Of a stretch of 64,000 nt of DNA, positions 25,459 to 38,600 are shown in pieces. Made by a program: the position numbers and the translations under genes. This stretch comes from Saxidomus purpurata (Eukaryota; Mollusca; Bivalvia; Venerida; Veneridae): contig JAFMSR010000012.1 in assembly GCA_022818135.1 (NCBI GenBank), forward strand, positions 10,077,083 to 10,141,082. The letters are read 5' to 3'. The notes below the pieces were generated by a model. That model was not told where the DNA came from, did not search any database, and was given only the letters and a program-made list of their open reading frames with translations. The number at the start of each line of letters is the position of its first letter. Within the stretch, counting starts at the first letter, position 1.

Positions 25459-27005
25459 ATAGACCTGACCAGCGCACTCGCACTCGCACACGTAAATGTA
25501 AACGTACAACGTACAACTGCCTAATTTCGGGGGTGATCTCAAACGATTCTAGTATCATATGAAATCTTGGTTACGTTCATTTTTAAAAAGTCTTCATCAT
25601 TATATAATATCACTATTATTTTCATAATAATCATTACTATTCGTGAATTGTAGAACTAATACAAGATTGAACATATACACCGTCATCATAATCATCATGA
25701 AGAGAATCATCCTTGCAATTAAATGAATCAATAATCAGTTTCATCACAATCGTCGTTTTCATGAGAGTCATTCTCCCATCAACATCAGTTGTAACATTAT
25801 CAAAATAAAACAAATAATGTCCCCAACACATGTTTTCAATCGTACCGAGAGAAATCTAGAATAAGAAATTATTATTAACCAGGTTTTTTTCTTAAAACCT
25901 GGTAATTACAATGGCGTTGTCGTATGTCGGGCGGGCGGATGGTCGTCAAACATTTGGTTTCTGCTCAATAACTTTAGAGGAAGTTTGCGACTGCATTAAG
26001 GGCTCCATGCTCAAGGTCATGGTCACTCTTACTAAAAATAGAAAAATGGTTTCCGCTCAATAACTCGAGGTAGGAGTGACCATTGCAATCAAACTTGGTG
26101 TGTAGGAAGACTGTGTTGAGAGGAAGCTTGGAATTGCATTTTGGGTCACTAAAATCAAAGTCAGTGTCACTGTTAAAAAAATAGAAAATAAGATTCCAAT
26201 CGATAACTCAGGCTATACTCGGAGTGACGAATTACAATGAACATCAGTGTGTAGGTAGCTTATGTGGAGATTTGCATTGTATTTAGGTAACGAGATACTA
26301 GGTCAAGGTCACTGTTATTGAAAAACGATTGTTTTTAAATTGTTCTAAAAAATTATTTTCGGGGGTCAATGTCATTGTTACTAAAAAAGATTTTTTAAAT
26401 TCTAAAATTGTTCTGAAAAAAAAAGAATATTTTCTGGGTGCGGGGTTCAAGGTCATTGTAGTTTTATATATGTTTTTTTTTCTTTAATATTAATAAAAGA
26501 TTTTCTTTGAGGGGGCGTCAATGTATTTTTTAAATTCTCATATTTTTTTGGTCATATCACTGTTTTTTTTTGTCAAGGTCACTTGAAGATTTTTTTTCTA
26601 AATCTAGATTTTTTCCCGGAACCATTGAAAACCTGTATTGGGGACATCATTTGTTTTATTTTCATAATGTTACAACTGATGTTGATGGGACAATGACTCT
26701 CATGAAACCGACGATTGTGATGAAACTGATTATTGATTAATTTATTGCAAGGATGGATCGCTTCATTATGATTAAGATGATGGAGTATATGTTCAATCTT
26801 GTATTAGTTTTACAGCACACGACAGTAATAACTATTATTAGTATAATAGTGAATGGTATTGCATAACGATGAAGACTTTTTAATAATGAACGTAACCAAG
26901 AATTCCTATGATACTAGAATCGTTGAGATCACCCCTAAATTAGGCAGTTGTACGTTGTACGTTTACATTTACGTGTGCGAGTGCGAGTGCGCTGGTCAGG
27001 TCTAT
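25459..27005. mobile_element. 1.55 kb DNA element with long terminal inverted repeats, TA target duplication
   Basis: The left end ATAGACCTGACCAGCGCACT is matched by its reverse complement ending at 27005, and both sides are flanked by TA. The arms are about 400 bp each (to about 25862 and from about 26619) and moderately diverged. The 750 bp centre holds repeat DNA with many GGTCAAGGTCA-like motifs and no transposase. A TA duplication fits a Tc1/mariner-mobilised non-autonomous element. Confidence 0.8.
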
Positions 27006-27007
27006 TA

Positions 27008-29061
27008 CCAGATCATCTGACCTTCATTAGGCGGAACCTACGTAAAATGTAGTACCATACGCAGCGGTCAATGTTGCAGTTATTCTGTGACTTAATTCAG
27101 GGGTGAGACAGGTTATAGTGAAAAAAGAGGAAAATTGGCCTGGGATCAAAGGGGCCGTCAAGGCCTTTTGCGGGTGCGGGGCAGAGCGCTGTTAGGGGAC
27201 AAGTGGGCGGGGGGCAGAACCCCCGGAAGCTCCTGGATTTTCCAGTTTTTCGGATCACTTTCAGGCAAAATCCAAAGAGCATTTTGATCATGTACTGACC
27301 TGATGTTTTTTACAATTTCATTCAAATTTTAATCATTTCATTTAAATATAGAGTAAAAAACAATCAAATAAAACATGTATGTTTGGAGATGTTAACTAAG
27401 TTTAGGGTTTGATAACTTTGAAAAATAGGAATTTAACAGAATATTTTAAGATTAAAAAAACAACTTATATAGAATCTACTGGTGTCAGTGAATTTTTTTT
27501 AAGTGGACTCTAGCTGTCATCCATTATTGATAATTATAAATAATTAAGGTCTGCTCTCCAGATCGTGGTCATTCTCATCAATCTTACACACACACACAAA
27601 ATACTACTTCTTGTCGGAGAATTGAACCATGGTCTCCCGAATGACTGGTGGATATTCACAAGATTTAAGTATGTGGCCCGAAATTCATGAGTTGCGTTGA
27701 GGTATTGATATGTAACCACACATCGGATATGACGCCATATTTGCCCTGATAAGCAGGAAAGCGAAACCGGTTGGCAAATAATAATTTAATTATCTCATGG
27801 ACTGTGTTTTTATCTTTTAATATATATATATATATGTCTTACTTAAATTCTTATAGATACGGCATGGCAGTGAAAAGATCTAGTCTGAAATATACATCGA
27901 AATTTTAGAAGTTAGTCTAGAAACTGCATCGCACAGACGTCGTAAGTAGTGAAACACCTTTTATGAAAATAAAGCAAATAACTAATGTTACCTTGGTAAG
28001 ATATTTCCATCGGATATGTAATTCGTAAGAGAAGGCTGGCTTGTATAGGCGTCATTTAGATTTTATGTAGAACATTAGTCTTGATGGGGCAGACTTACAT
28101 TTCAGTTTTAGGGAGTTACTTCATGACATGGCAAAGGAGTCTAAGACTTATTTAGAAAATTTCGCACTAATTGCGCTTTTAGATAACCTCGATTCAAATT
28201 TGTGGCTTTCAACTAAATCTATTGTGCGTTAAATTGTGATAAAATGTGTGTTTAATAGCGGTTAGGAATTATGTATGCCTGCCTATTGGATCCGTATCAC
28301 GAAAGCTTAGCCTTATACATGTATTACCATTCCGGTGCCTTCATTTTTACGGAAACCCCTTATCGGTGTGTGCATTTCACACTGATGAGTGGCCGAAAAG
28401 TAAAAATAGCGGAGATCACGGTATGAAGGTGTCATAACATCTTAAGTAAAGAAAATAGATAAATCAGTTAAGTGATCCCTTAACACAAACAAACACTCAA
28501 ACTTTCAAGGCATATTTTTCTCTCTGTTATTAATCACGAAGACATAAAAACGCAATTATGTCATTTTCTCCCGAGGATGCAATGCAAAGTGACGTACATC
28601 GCACGTTACGCTGACTTCCAAGGCAACGGCGACCATATTTGAAATTATCAGGGACATACTCAAAATTACCGAAGCCGTAAGATATGAGTTTTGCCGCCCA
28701 ATTCTGTTATTTAATAAACATGTACATATAAATGTCAGAAATGAACCAAGTTTTTATCTTTAAATGTATAATGATACAATTTTGTATTTAATCAGGTAAC
28801 TGGTTATATAAATTCTGCAAATGAAGATTCTGCGGAACAAGACCCTATTCTTCAAGTTAAATCTTTTTATCTGGGACCTGGGAAAAAACTAAACTATGCC
28901 GAAAAAAGCAAAATCCCTACTACTAACCCCGTGGTCATTTAATTTGATTGTAGATTAAGCAGATTCTGCTTGACATCGTACATAAAACAATCATAAAAAA
29001 ATTACCGGGGAAAAACAAATAAAAATCAACATCTTCATGAAATGACTAAATTCTTTTAGAA
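27008..29061. other. Intergenic, no gene recognised
   Basis: Includes a G/C-richer patch at 27100-27290 (GGCAGAACCCCCGGAAGCTC) that looks like a dispersed repeat, and a short (TA)n run near 27820. A GGTTCAATTCTCC-like B box on the minus strand near 27610-27630 hints at another SINE fragment. Nothing else is supported. Confidence 0.4.
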
Positions 29062-29296
29062 ATGATACAAATTCATGTTGAAGATGTTTTTGTCAATCAC
29101 AAAATAGGAAAAATACGGATAGGAAATTTTACGCTATATCCAGTTCATGTCAAAGTTGGGGATACAAAGATTCGGAGTAAATGTACGATAAGCCTAACAA
29201 CACTCACTTGTCATTTCGGACATCCAACTGGCAAAATTCTTAATTTGATACACGGACATTTATACGTATAAAGGTCCGTGTTTTTTAGTACACTCC

Positions 29297-29653
29297 TCAC
29301 AATCTAAGTACATCTGCACTGTAAAAGAATAAGTGTTTGTTATCTCTAAATATAGTGTACACCAGCTTGCAAAATGGTGTTACCATGTCAGTTTCACCGT
29401 TTGCGAGTAGAGAATCACCGAAATGCATTTTTACTCCAGAATCAGTGAAGAGATACTCCCGATCTAGCGTTTTGTGAATCCGCACAAGTGTAAGTTGGTC
29501 AGATACACAGACTTGGTCATGGTCACACGGTATATTGTACGGTATGGAACGGCATTTATATGATATAGCCAAACTTCCGCTCAAGCATCCACTGCCATAG
29601 ATCAATGCCGCCAGAGAAATCGTTAATGAAACGCTAATAAATATCCAGTGCAA
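29297..29653 (-). CDS. Possible small secreted protein, antisense and adjacent to the Sm D1 start
   Basis: An uninterrupted 118-codon frame starts three bases upstream of the Sm D1 start codon on the other strand. Its N-terminus (MHWIFISVSLTISLAALIYG) has the length and hydrophobicity of a signal peptide. The mature part has five Cys, four of them in the CRSIPYNIPCDHDQVC region. I recognise no family. It may be a real single-exon gene sharing a divergent promoter with Sm D1, or a chance frame in the Sm D1 5' region; the extreme proximity favours chance. No poly(A) signal is obvious downstream. Confidence 0.25.
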   Translation of the reverse strand: MHWIFISVSLTISLAALIYGSGCLSGSLAISYKCRSIPYNIPCDHDQVCVSDQLTLVRIHKTLDREYLFTDSGVKMHFGDSLLANGETDMVTPFCKLVYTIFRDNKHLFFYSADVLRL

Positions 29654-29655
29654 TC

Positions 29656-32600
29656 ATGAAATTAGTAAGGTAATATCTGAAAGAAAACATTTTTCCATTC
29701 AGTTTAGTAAATCTGACGTCAGATTAGGATGTTTCCTGTGTGATTTTAATGCATATTATCGATTGTCCCCATTGTTTACATTCACGGGTTCATTGCATTG
29801 TTTTCCTTTCAGTATTCGGGGGTTTCACCATTGTTGGGGACTACGTTACAGTTTCATTGAATTGCATGTACATATAGTGTGAATATTGCTCCAAAGGTTT
29901 TGCATATACACTAGTAAAATAAAATGCTGTTTGTTTTCAAAGGGCTATTAAACGTTTTACACTTACTAAACTGAACACTTGTGACTAGAAATAATTTATG
30001 ATGTCTATCTATCTTGTTATACTGCCTCACACCTCTGGCGAGTATTATAGGCAGGGAGCACGCCGGGTGTTAATAAAAGATAAAACTTCTGCAAGATAGC
30101 TCATACAGTCGAGAGAAACAAGACGGTTAAAAGGAAAGGTTAAAAGAATAAAAGGGTTAAAAACAACTGTTGTACAATTAATAATTGATTTGGGCCACTG
30201 CCTGCTTGAATGATTCAAGATCAGGCAGGATTGCAATATGCGTTGGTAATCTATTCCACAGGACTGTGGTATGGGGAAAAAAAGAGTACTTAAAGAAGTC
30301 CGAGTTTGCATGGGGTTTGGCAGGTATTAAAGGGGTGCATATGTCTTGTTAACCTGTTTGGAACTTCTAGGTAACTGGGCAGGGAGATTGCTACAAGATT
30401 GTAGTATATTTTGTAAAACATAACCAATATACCTTTGCCCTTTCATGTAGCAAACATTTAAGTATAGAAATTTGAGGAGTTTTGTCAAGGTACAGGACTC
30501 CTGCCAATTATCCGGAAAGACTGTGTCCAGTTTGTCTATTTATTTTAACGTTAAAGCCAGGAGAAAGTTTATGGATGGGCACTTGGCAAATATAAAATAC
30601 CAGATCCAAGAAACCAAACCTATGTGCCGCATGAATTGGGCTGTTATCCAGACAATTAAGATTAAACAGTTTTCGAGATCCAACATTATGTTAACACTTC
30701 GTAATGGACTGTATCCTAGTCTTAACTAATTGACATGACACCACTGATGCAATAACCCCACCCCTTTGTTGATCGCGGATTATTTATAACAAAAGAATCC
30801 ATTCAAACCTTTTCCATGTGCATTTATTTGTTGTTTGATACTGATGTCACTTGACACCTGGCGTCTGGTTAATTGGACGTTGAAGCCAGCAAGTGTTTTC
30901 TTCTACATCTAATTTCTAATCACAACTGTACATGGTAGACAAGGGCATTCCCAAGGAGTTTTTTCTGGGCTCTTTTCATAATGTATGAATTTGTATTGTG
31001 CAGTGCTCAAGATAATTTTTTGGGCACGGTATTTTTATGCCCCCGAAGGGTGGCATATTAAAATCGTACCGTCTGTCCGTCCGTCCGTGCGTCCCCACTT
31101 ACAAATTCGTGTCCGGACTGTAACTTTGTCATGCATTGAAGGATTTTAAAATAACTTGGCACACATGTCTAGCACATCAAGACGACGTGTCGCGTGCAAG
31201 ACCCACATCCCTACCTCAAAGGTGAAGGTCACACTTGGAGTATGAAGGTTATGGAATCCTCTATATATGCACACATTCGTGTCCGGACTGTAACTTTGTC
31301 ATGCATTGAAGGATTTTAAAATAACTAGGCACACATGTCTAGCACATCAAGACGACGTGTCGCGTGCAAGACCCACGTCCCTAGCTCAAAGGTCAAGGTC
31401 ATACTTAGAGTTTGAAGGTAATGGATTCCTCTATATAAGCATATATGCACACATTCGTGTCCGGACTGTAACTTTGTCATGCCTTGAAGGATTTTAAAAT
31501 AATTTGGCACAAATGTCTAGCACATCAAGACGACGTGTCGCGTGCATGACCCACATCCCTACCACAAAGGTGAAGGTCACACTTAGAGTTTATAGGTAAT
31601 GGAATCCTGTATATATGCATACATTTGTGTCCGGACTATAACTTTATTATGCTTTGAAGGATTTTAAAATAACTGTGCACAAATGTCTAGCACATCAAGC
31701 GGATGTGTCGCGTGCAAGACCCAAGTCCCTACCTCAAAGGTCAAGGTCACACTTCGTGTTTAAAGTAATGGAATACTGTATGCATGATTACTCTGTCATG
31801 CATGGAAGGATTTTAAAATTACATAGCACATTTATTGAGCACATGGAGAGGACACAGACTGTGAGGCACCTCTTTCGGGGGCATTCGTCACTTGGGAGGG
31901 ACAGCTCTTGTTGAAATTATTTTGAAGGGGCATTTCCCCTGAACTTATTTTTTTAATTGTTTGTAATTGTGCTTATCGGGTCCACCATCCTCTACAAAGG
32001 AATAATCGGTACAACCTGTAAAAAAGAACAACTTATTGACAGCTGATAAAATGTAAGGCGTCGTCTGTTTTATGCTCTCAACCAATTAGAACTTGTGTTA
32101 ATTGTTTAATATGTATTTGAAAATAGCGGCGTATTTTCATAGAAGTGACTTGAAAAATATGTGTTTGCAGACTAATGCCTGCTAATTTTCGCCACCGTGA
32201 GAAATGATAACTATTCAACTTTTAATTATGACCCCTAAGGGTGGCACATATAAATTGCACCGGCCGTCTGTGCGTTCGCCCTTATATTTTTCCGTGTTTT
32301 TATATATGCACACTTTTGTGTCCAGACTGTAACTTTGTCATGCATTGAAGTATTTTGAAATAACCTTTCACAAATGTTCAGCACATCAAGATGACGTGTC
32401 GCGTGCACTACCCACATCCCTACCTCAAAGGTCAATGTCACACTTGGGAGTTTGAAAATAATTGAATCCTGTAAACATTGTATATGCACAGGCTCTTGTC
32501 CGGACTGTAACTTTGTCATGCATTGAAGGATTTTAAAATAACTTGGCACAAATGTTTAGCACATCAAGACGATGTGTCCCTTGCAAGACCCACGTCCCTA

Positions 32601-35600
32601 CCTCAAAGGTCAAGGTCACACTTAGAGTTTAAAAATAATGGAACCCTTTATATATATGCTTGTAAACATTAGTGTCCGAGGTGTAACTTTAAGTAACTTC
32701 ATGCATTGATTGATTTTGAAATAATTTGGTACAAATGTTCAGCACATCAAGATAATGTGTTGGGTGCAAGAACAAAGGTCAAGGTCACACTTAAGAGTTT
32801 AAAAGTAATAGAATACTGTACAGTTGTATGATACAGAATCTGATATAATGAGGTCGGAAATTGAGTTATTTTCAGTTATTAATGTATGTACCGGTAAATG
32901 GCTGTCCGGAATATATGAAGTCTGGTTGACTTGACAGTCTTTGGTCTAACTTAAGAACAAATGATTAAAAGAACAATAGTTCAATCACGTCAAATTTAGT
33001 TTATGTTATTAAGTATTATTTTCTTGCAGGACATAAATTTGCAGGTTTGTTTTATTCAGTTGGGTTTGCAGCAGTTATATATTTGTGAGCATTTTTCAGG
33101 TTTTTGATGAAGCTCAGTCATGAAACAGTGACAATAGAATTGAAAAATGGAACACAAGTGCATGGCACTATAACAGGTAATTTTGTTCTTACTTTAAAAG
33201 TTTAGTGCCCGTCTGCTGCAAAAAGCATCCTTCAGAGTTTAAATTTTGTCTTGTAGAAGACCCACCCAAAAAGCAATTTGTCTGAAAATAGTAATAACGA
33301 TGAAGAAGGTAATATGTCAGTTGCCAACAGCATTTACAAAAGGACATTCCTATGCAATGGCCCTACTACGGTTGTATACAGTGTCTTGTCGATTTTCTGT
33401 AAAGCGTTCACTGCGGCCCTATTTCAATGACAATTTTGATGAAACTCTGGTAAGATGTTCACCTCTACAAGACCATGTGCAGATTACACAGTAAGCCCAT
33501 GCACATGGTCAGACTACGGTCGGAGTTTTCTAAACTTGACAGATTTTCATGAAGATTGACGATTAGGTCAAGATGTTCATCTCATTAGGAATAACCAATA
33601 TCACAGTCACATTTGAGGTCAAAGGTCAGGAGACTATGTCTCTGTACCCCCTTGAAGGAAATTTGGTCAAATGGTGTATTTAGATAAAAAGCAGAGGCCA
33701 TGTTCCAAGTTCCAACTGTGCCAGCGTAAGTTCAAAGGCACAGTTAAGGGTCAAAGTCACAAGACAAGGATATTCATGAAACTGGTGACTTGTTCATCAG
33801 AAGGAGGTGATAAGCATAACTAGTGCCAATTTCAACCATTGGTTCAATGTCATGGTCACTTTTGTCATGTGATTTTAATTATGCACATTCTTTTAGCTCC
33901 AATTATAAATGAACATGTCACAAATATTCATCATTTATGAATAGAGGTAAACATTATGAATATGGTACAAAAATTAATGTAAAATCATGGTAATTATAGA
34001 GAAGCTGTTTCTAATGATGGATAGGATGTGTTTGTGGCGGTATTTTAATCCTGTTCAGTGATAATTTTAGCGTAAACAGTACCAGGGATACCAGTAATTG
34101 TTTCAAGGGATTTCCATGGAAAATCTACTGACTGAATAGCGAGAAGTGCAGATCATGATCAGACTGCAAATGTACACAAAGGTAGAATGACTTGCCGCTG
34201 GTTAAAAGAGTTAATAATTAGTTCAAGAAGACACATGTCAAATATTTTTAGAAGCCTGTGTCTAGTTGTTGATCATGCGATTGCGTAGGATGCAGTTCTC
34301 TGACAGCTGTTGGATTCTCCATTCTCTTGCTGAAATTTGTTACATATTTTTACATGTACATAGAATGCTTACCCGTATGTGTTTTCAGGAGTTGATGTTA
34401 GTATGAACACACATCTAAAAGCTGTCAAAATGACAGTAAAGAACAAAGAGACACAACAGTTAGACTCATTAAGTATTCGTGGAAACAATATCAGATATTA
34501 CATTCTGCCAGACAGTTTACCCCTAGATACGTTATTAATAGATGATGCTCCAAAGGGAAGAAGAGGTCCCCCTGGCAGAAGGGATGACAGAGGAGGTAAA
34601 ATATACTTAAATTTATTATACCCCCACAAAACGAAGTTTGGGGGGGGGGGGGGGTATATAGGAGTGAGCTTGTCGGTCGGTCTGTTGGTTTTCATGGTTT
34701 CCCGATGATAACTCATGAACGGCTTTACCCTTTTGAATAATTTTTGGTACAAACGTGCAACTTCATGAAATACAGGTCAAGTTCAACTTTGGGGTCAGTA
34801 GGTCAAAGGTCAAGGTCACAGTGACTCTGAACTGTAAAACAGTTTCCGGATGATAAGTCATGAAAGGCTTGACCGATTTAAATAATTTTTGGTACACACG
34901 TGGAACTTTATGAAATACAGGTCAAGTTCAACTTTGGGGTCAGTAGGTCAAAGGTCAAGGTCACAGTGACTCTGAACTGTAAAACAGTTTCCGGATGATA
35001 ACTCATGAAAGGCTTGACAGATTTAAATAATTTTTGGTACACACATGCAACTTTATGAAATACAGGTCAAGTTCGACTGGGGTCAGTAGGTCAAAGGTCA
35101 AGGTCACAGTGACTCTGAACTGTAAAACAGTTTCCGGATGATAACTCATGAAAGGCTTGACTGATTTAAATAATTTTCGGTATACAGCTGTAATATCATG
35201 AAATACAGGTCAAGCTCAACTTTGGGGTCAGTAGGTCAAAGGTCAAGGTCACAGTGAGCCTGAACAGTAAAATGGTTTACAGTAAAACGGTTTACTTGGA
35301 ACATTTGAATGGTTTCTATTTCTTACGCTTGTCCAGGCGCAATTTTTTGTTTGAAATAAACCTATTAAATTGAACAATAATTGATAATTTCTAACCTTAC
35401 ACATTTTGTATGCTATTAAAACAATACATTTACACAAGTTATTGTATAATAACTCAACTCTATGTCCTTGTGGCCATTCCTTTCTTATGGTTGCCATACT
35501 TCTGTGACAAAGCTGTATTGTGGGGGTATAATTCGTCACTCTTGTGACAGTTCTAGTTGTCTTCAGCTTACCTGGGCATTTAGTTGTTGTCCACAATTTC

Positions 35601-38600
35601 TTCAAACAGCATCTCTGAAGCTACTGTGCTAATTAATTCAACCTAATCTTCACGAGTATGATCCTTGATTGACCCTATCTTGAAATTGCTAGAATTGTCG
35701 TGCTGCGCTTCAAATAAAGGCGACCACAGTTTAGAATAAAGGACCTTCAAATACTACCTCTGACACCGATTTTCCTCCTATTTTATTTTTTTAGCTCGAT
35801 TGTGAAGAAAGCTTGTAGCTTATCGAGTCACTCTCCAGTCTGCTTCCTGGAAAAACCAGTACTGGTGTCATATGAGGAAGTACGGTCGTGACCCCAGTGG
35901 GACTCGAACCCGCAACCTCTGGGATGAGCGGCCGACACCTTAACCGATTTTAATGTCACAGAAACATATTCGTTATAAGTAGGTCATCTTCTGAACTGCT
36001 CAGTGTTCCACTGACACACTGCTTTCAAAGCTAATGATAGAAAATGTTTTAAAAACAGCTCTGAGACCACTGGGTCAATTTAAACTGAACTTGGCAGAAA
36101 TGTTTGTAGGATGGTACTGGTTTCTTTCAATTAATTGGACAGAAACAGGACCTTATTCTTAATAATTCTGCCAATATTGCAGATAGAAACACACAATTTT
36201 CACACAATGAACTTCGGTCTCAGTTGTATGCATCCGTATAATTTGCAGAGGTCACAACATACGCTTTCTAGTTCAATTCCAGTAAAACAATAACCAGTGA
36301 AATGTCCCTGAAATATGCAATGTCCGCTCAATTATCGGGACAATTGTTCATTTGTGTAAAAAGTTAGTTATTTCATCAGATTACAGGGCTTTTTCTCCTT
36401 ATCACCTGTTTCCAATCGAAAATAACCTTCATTTTTCCCAATTCCAAAAAAAAATAAAAAAAATTAATCTGTCCCTACACTACCTAGCATTCTCGGGACC
36501 GTTGTCCTAACCACAGATTGTTTTTTTCCAACCTATAGAATTTTTCTCGATTAAAAAAACAAAACAAAAAACTTTGCCCCTACCCTATCTAGAATTTTTG
36601 GGACCGTTGCCCTAAAACACAGATTTTTTTATTTTTTTTGGCATCAAGATAATAGATATTAAACTCGTACATAAATTCCCAATTTAATCATAAAAACACG
36701 TTTTTTCCCAATTAGGGCCACGGGCCTTTTCCCAACAGAGCCAGAAAAAGCCCTGGATTATTTTCTTTCTAGTTGATTTTCTCACATTATGCTCTGTACA
36801 GCTAAAAGTAAACAAGTGGCATTCCCGCAAAAAGCAACTGGTTACTGTTTATATCATAAATCCTGAATTGAGGTCATGGTAATGATGGTTGCATTGATTT
36901 AGGTCTATTGTACTAAATGTGTTGTTAGCTCATCTGGCTTTGCCAGGGTGAGTTTTTCTGATGGATGATTGTCCGTCGTCCGTCAACATTTTGATTCAAA
37001 TGACATCTCCTCTGAAACCACTAGGCCAATGTTGATGAAACTATGCAGGGATGTTCCTTGCATGAAGCTCTACCAAAATTATTCAAAGAATTCTATTCCA
37101 TGCAGAACTCACTATGGCAACAAATAAGAAAAACTTTAAAAATCTCAATATTGTAGGTGCATGCTGACACTATATTATTAAAAATCTCCTCTGAAACCAC
37201 AAGGCCTAGAGCTTAGATATTTGGCATGCACATGTAGTATTGTCTAGTGGACCTCTACCAAGATTTTTCAAATTATGACCCGTGGGTCAAAATTGACCCC
37301 GTGCGGGTGGTCACTTAGTTTTGCATAGGCTTGTATAGGAAAAACTTTAAAAATCTTCTTTGAAACCACAAGGCCTACAGCTTAGATATTTGGCATGTAG
37401 CATTGTTTAGTGGACCTCTACTAAGATTGTTCAAATTATGACCCCCGGATCAAAATTGACCCCACACCGGGGGTCACTTGGTTTTACATAGGCTAATACA
37501 GGAAAAACTTTTAAAAAATCTTCTTTTCTGAAACCACAAGGCCTAGAGCTTACATATTTGACATGTAGCATTGGCTAGGGGACCTCTATCAAGGTTGTTC
37601 AAATAATGATCCTCGGATCAAAATTGACGCTGCACAGGGGGTCACTTAGTTTTACATAGGCTTACATATGTACATGTATATATATAGTAAAACTTTAAAA
37701 ATCTTCTCTTGAAACCACAAGGCCTAGAGCTTAGATATTTGGCATGTAGCATTGTCTAGTGGACCTCTACCAAGATTGTTCAAATTATGCCCCTGGTATC
37801 AAAATTGACCTTGCCCAGGGGGTCACTTAGTTTTACATAGGCTTATATAGGAAAAACTTTACAAATCTTCTCTGAAACCACAAGGTCTAGAGCTTAGATA
37901 TTTGCCATGTAGCATTGTCTGGTAGACCTCTTTAAAGTTTGTGCAAATTATGCCCCTTGGGTCAAAATTGGCCCTTCCTGGGGGGCATGTTGCATTGTCT
38001 AATGAACCTCTACCAAGATTGTTCAAATTATGACCCCGCCAGGGGGGGGGGTCACTGAAAAATTTTAAAATATCTTCTTCTCTGAAACCACATGGCGAAG
38101 AGCTTAGATATTTGGCATTTAATATTGTCTAGTGGACCTCTACCAAGATTGTTCAAAGTAGGAGCCCAGGGTCAAAATTAATCCCGCCCAGGGGATCACT
38201 TTGTTTTACCTTGTATAAATATAAGAAAAAATTTTAAAATCTTTTGTCTGAAACCATAGAGCCGAGATATTTGGCATATAGCTTTGTCTAGTGGTCCTCT
38301 ACAAAGTTTGGATATTTGGAATGTTATTAAGCATTGTGGAGTGGACCTCTATGAATTACATGCATGTTAAAATCATGACCCCTTGTATTATTTATCCCCC
38401 CGCCAAAGGCGAAGGGGATATTAGTAATGGTCTCCGTCCGTCCGTGTCTCCATCCCAATTTTGTCCGGAGCATAACTCCAAAAGTACTTGAGGGATTTTC
38501 TTCAAACTTAATACACTGACAGAGCACATTGGTAGGAAGTGCAGTGTGCAAAAACAATAACTACCTTGCCTACTTTTAGTCAAATAGAAAAATATCATAC

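Noticed and set aside
28375..28410. CTGATGAG...CGAAA resembling a hammerhead ribozyme core
   Set aside because: No stem II of more than one base pair and no flanking stems or cleavage triplet in the right place could be drawn.
29062..29271. Plus-strand 69-codon ORF after a TTCTTTTAG acceptor-like sequence
   Set aside because: Beta-strand-like composition, but no matching upstream exon, poly(A) signal or family; too weak to call.
34379..34708. 109-codon ORF spanning Sm D1 exon 3
   Set aside because: Its ends are intron sequence; the true exon is 34389-34595.
35880..35948. Possible tRNA gene
   Set aside because: It has a B box and T-arm but lacks a complete cloverleaf and is followed by a SINE body shared by other copies.
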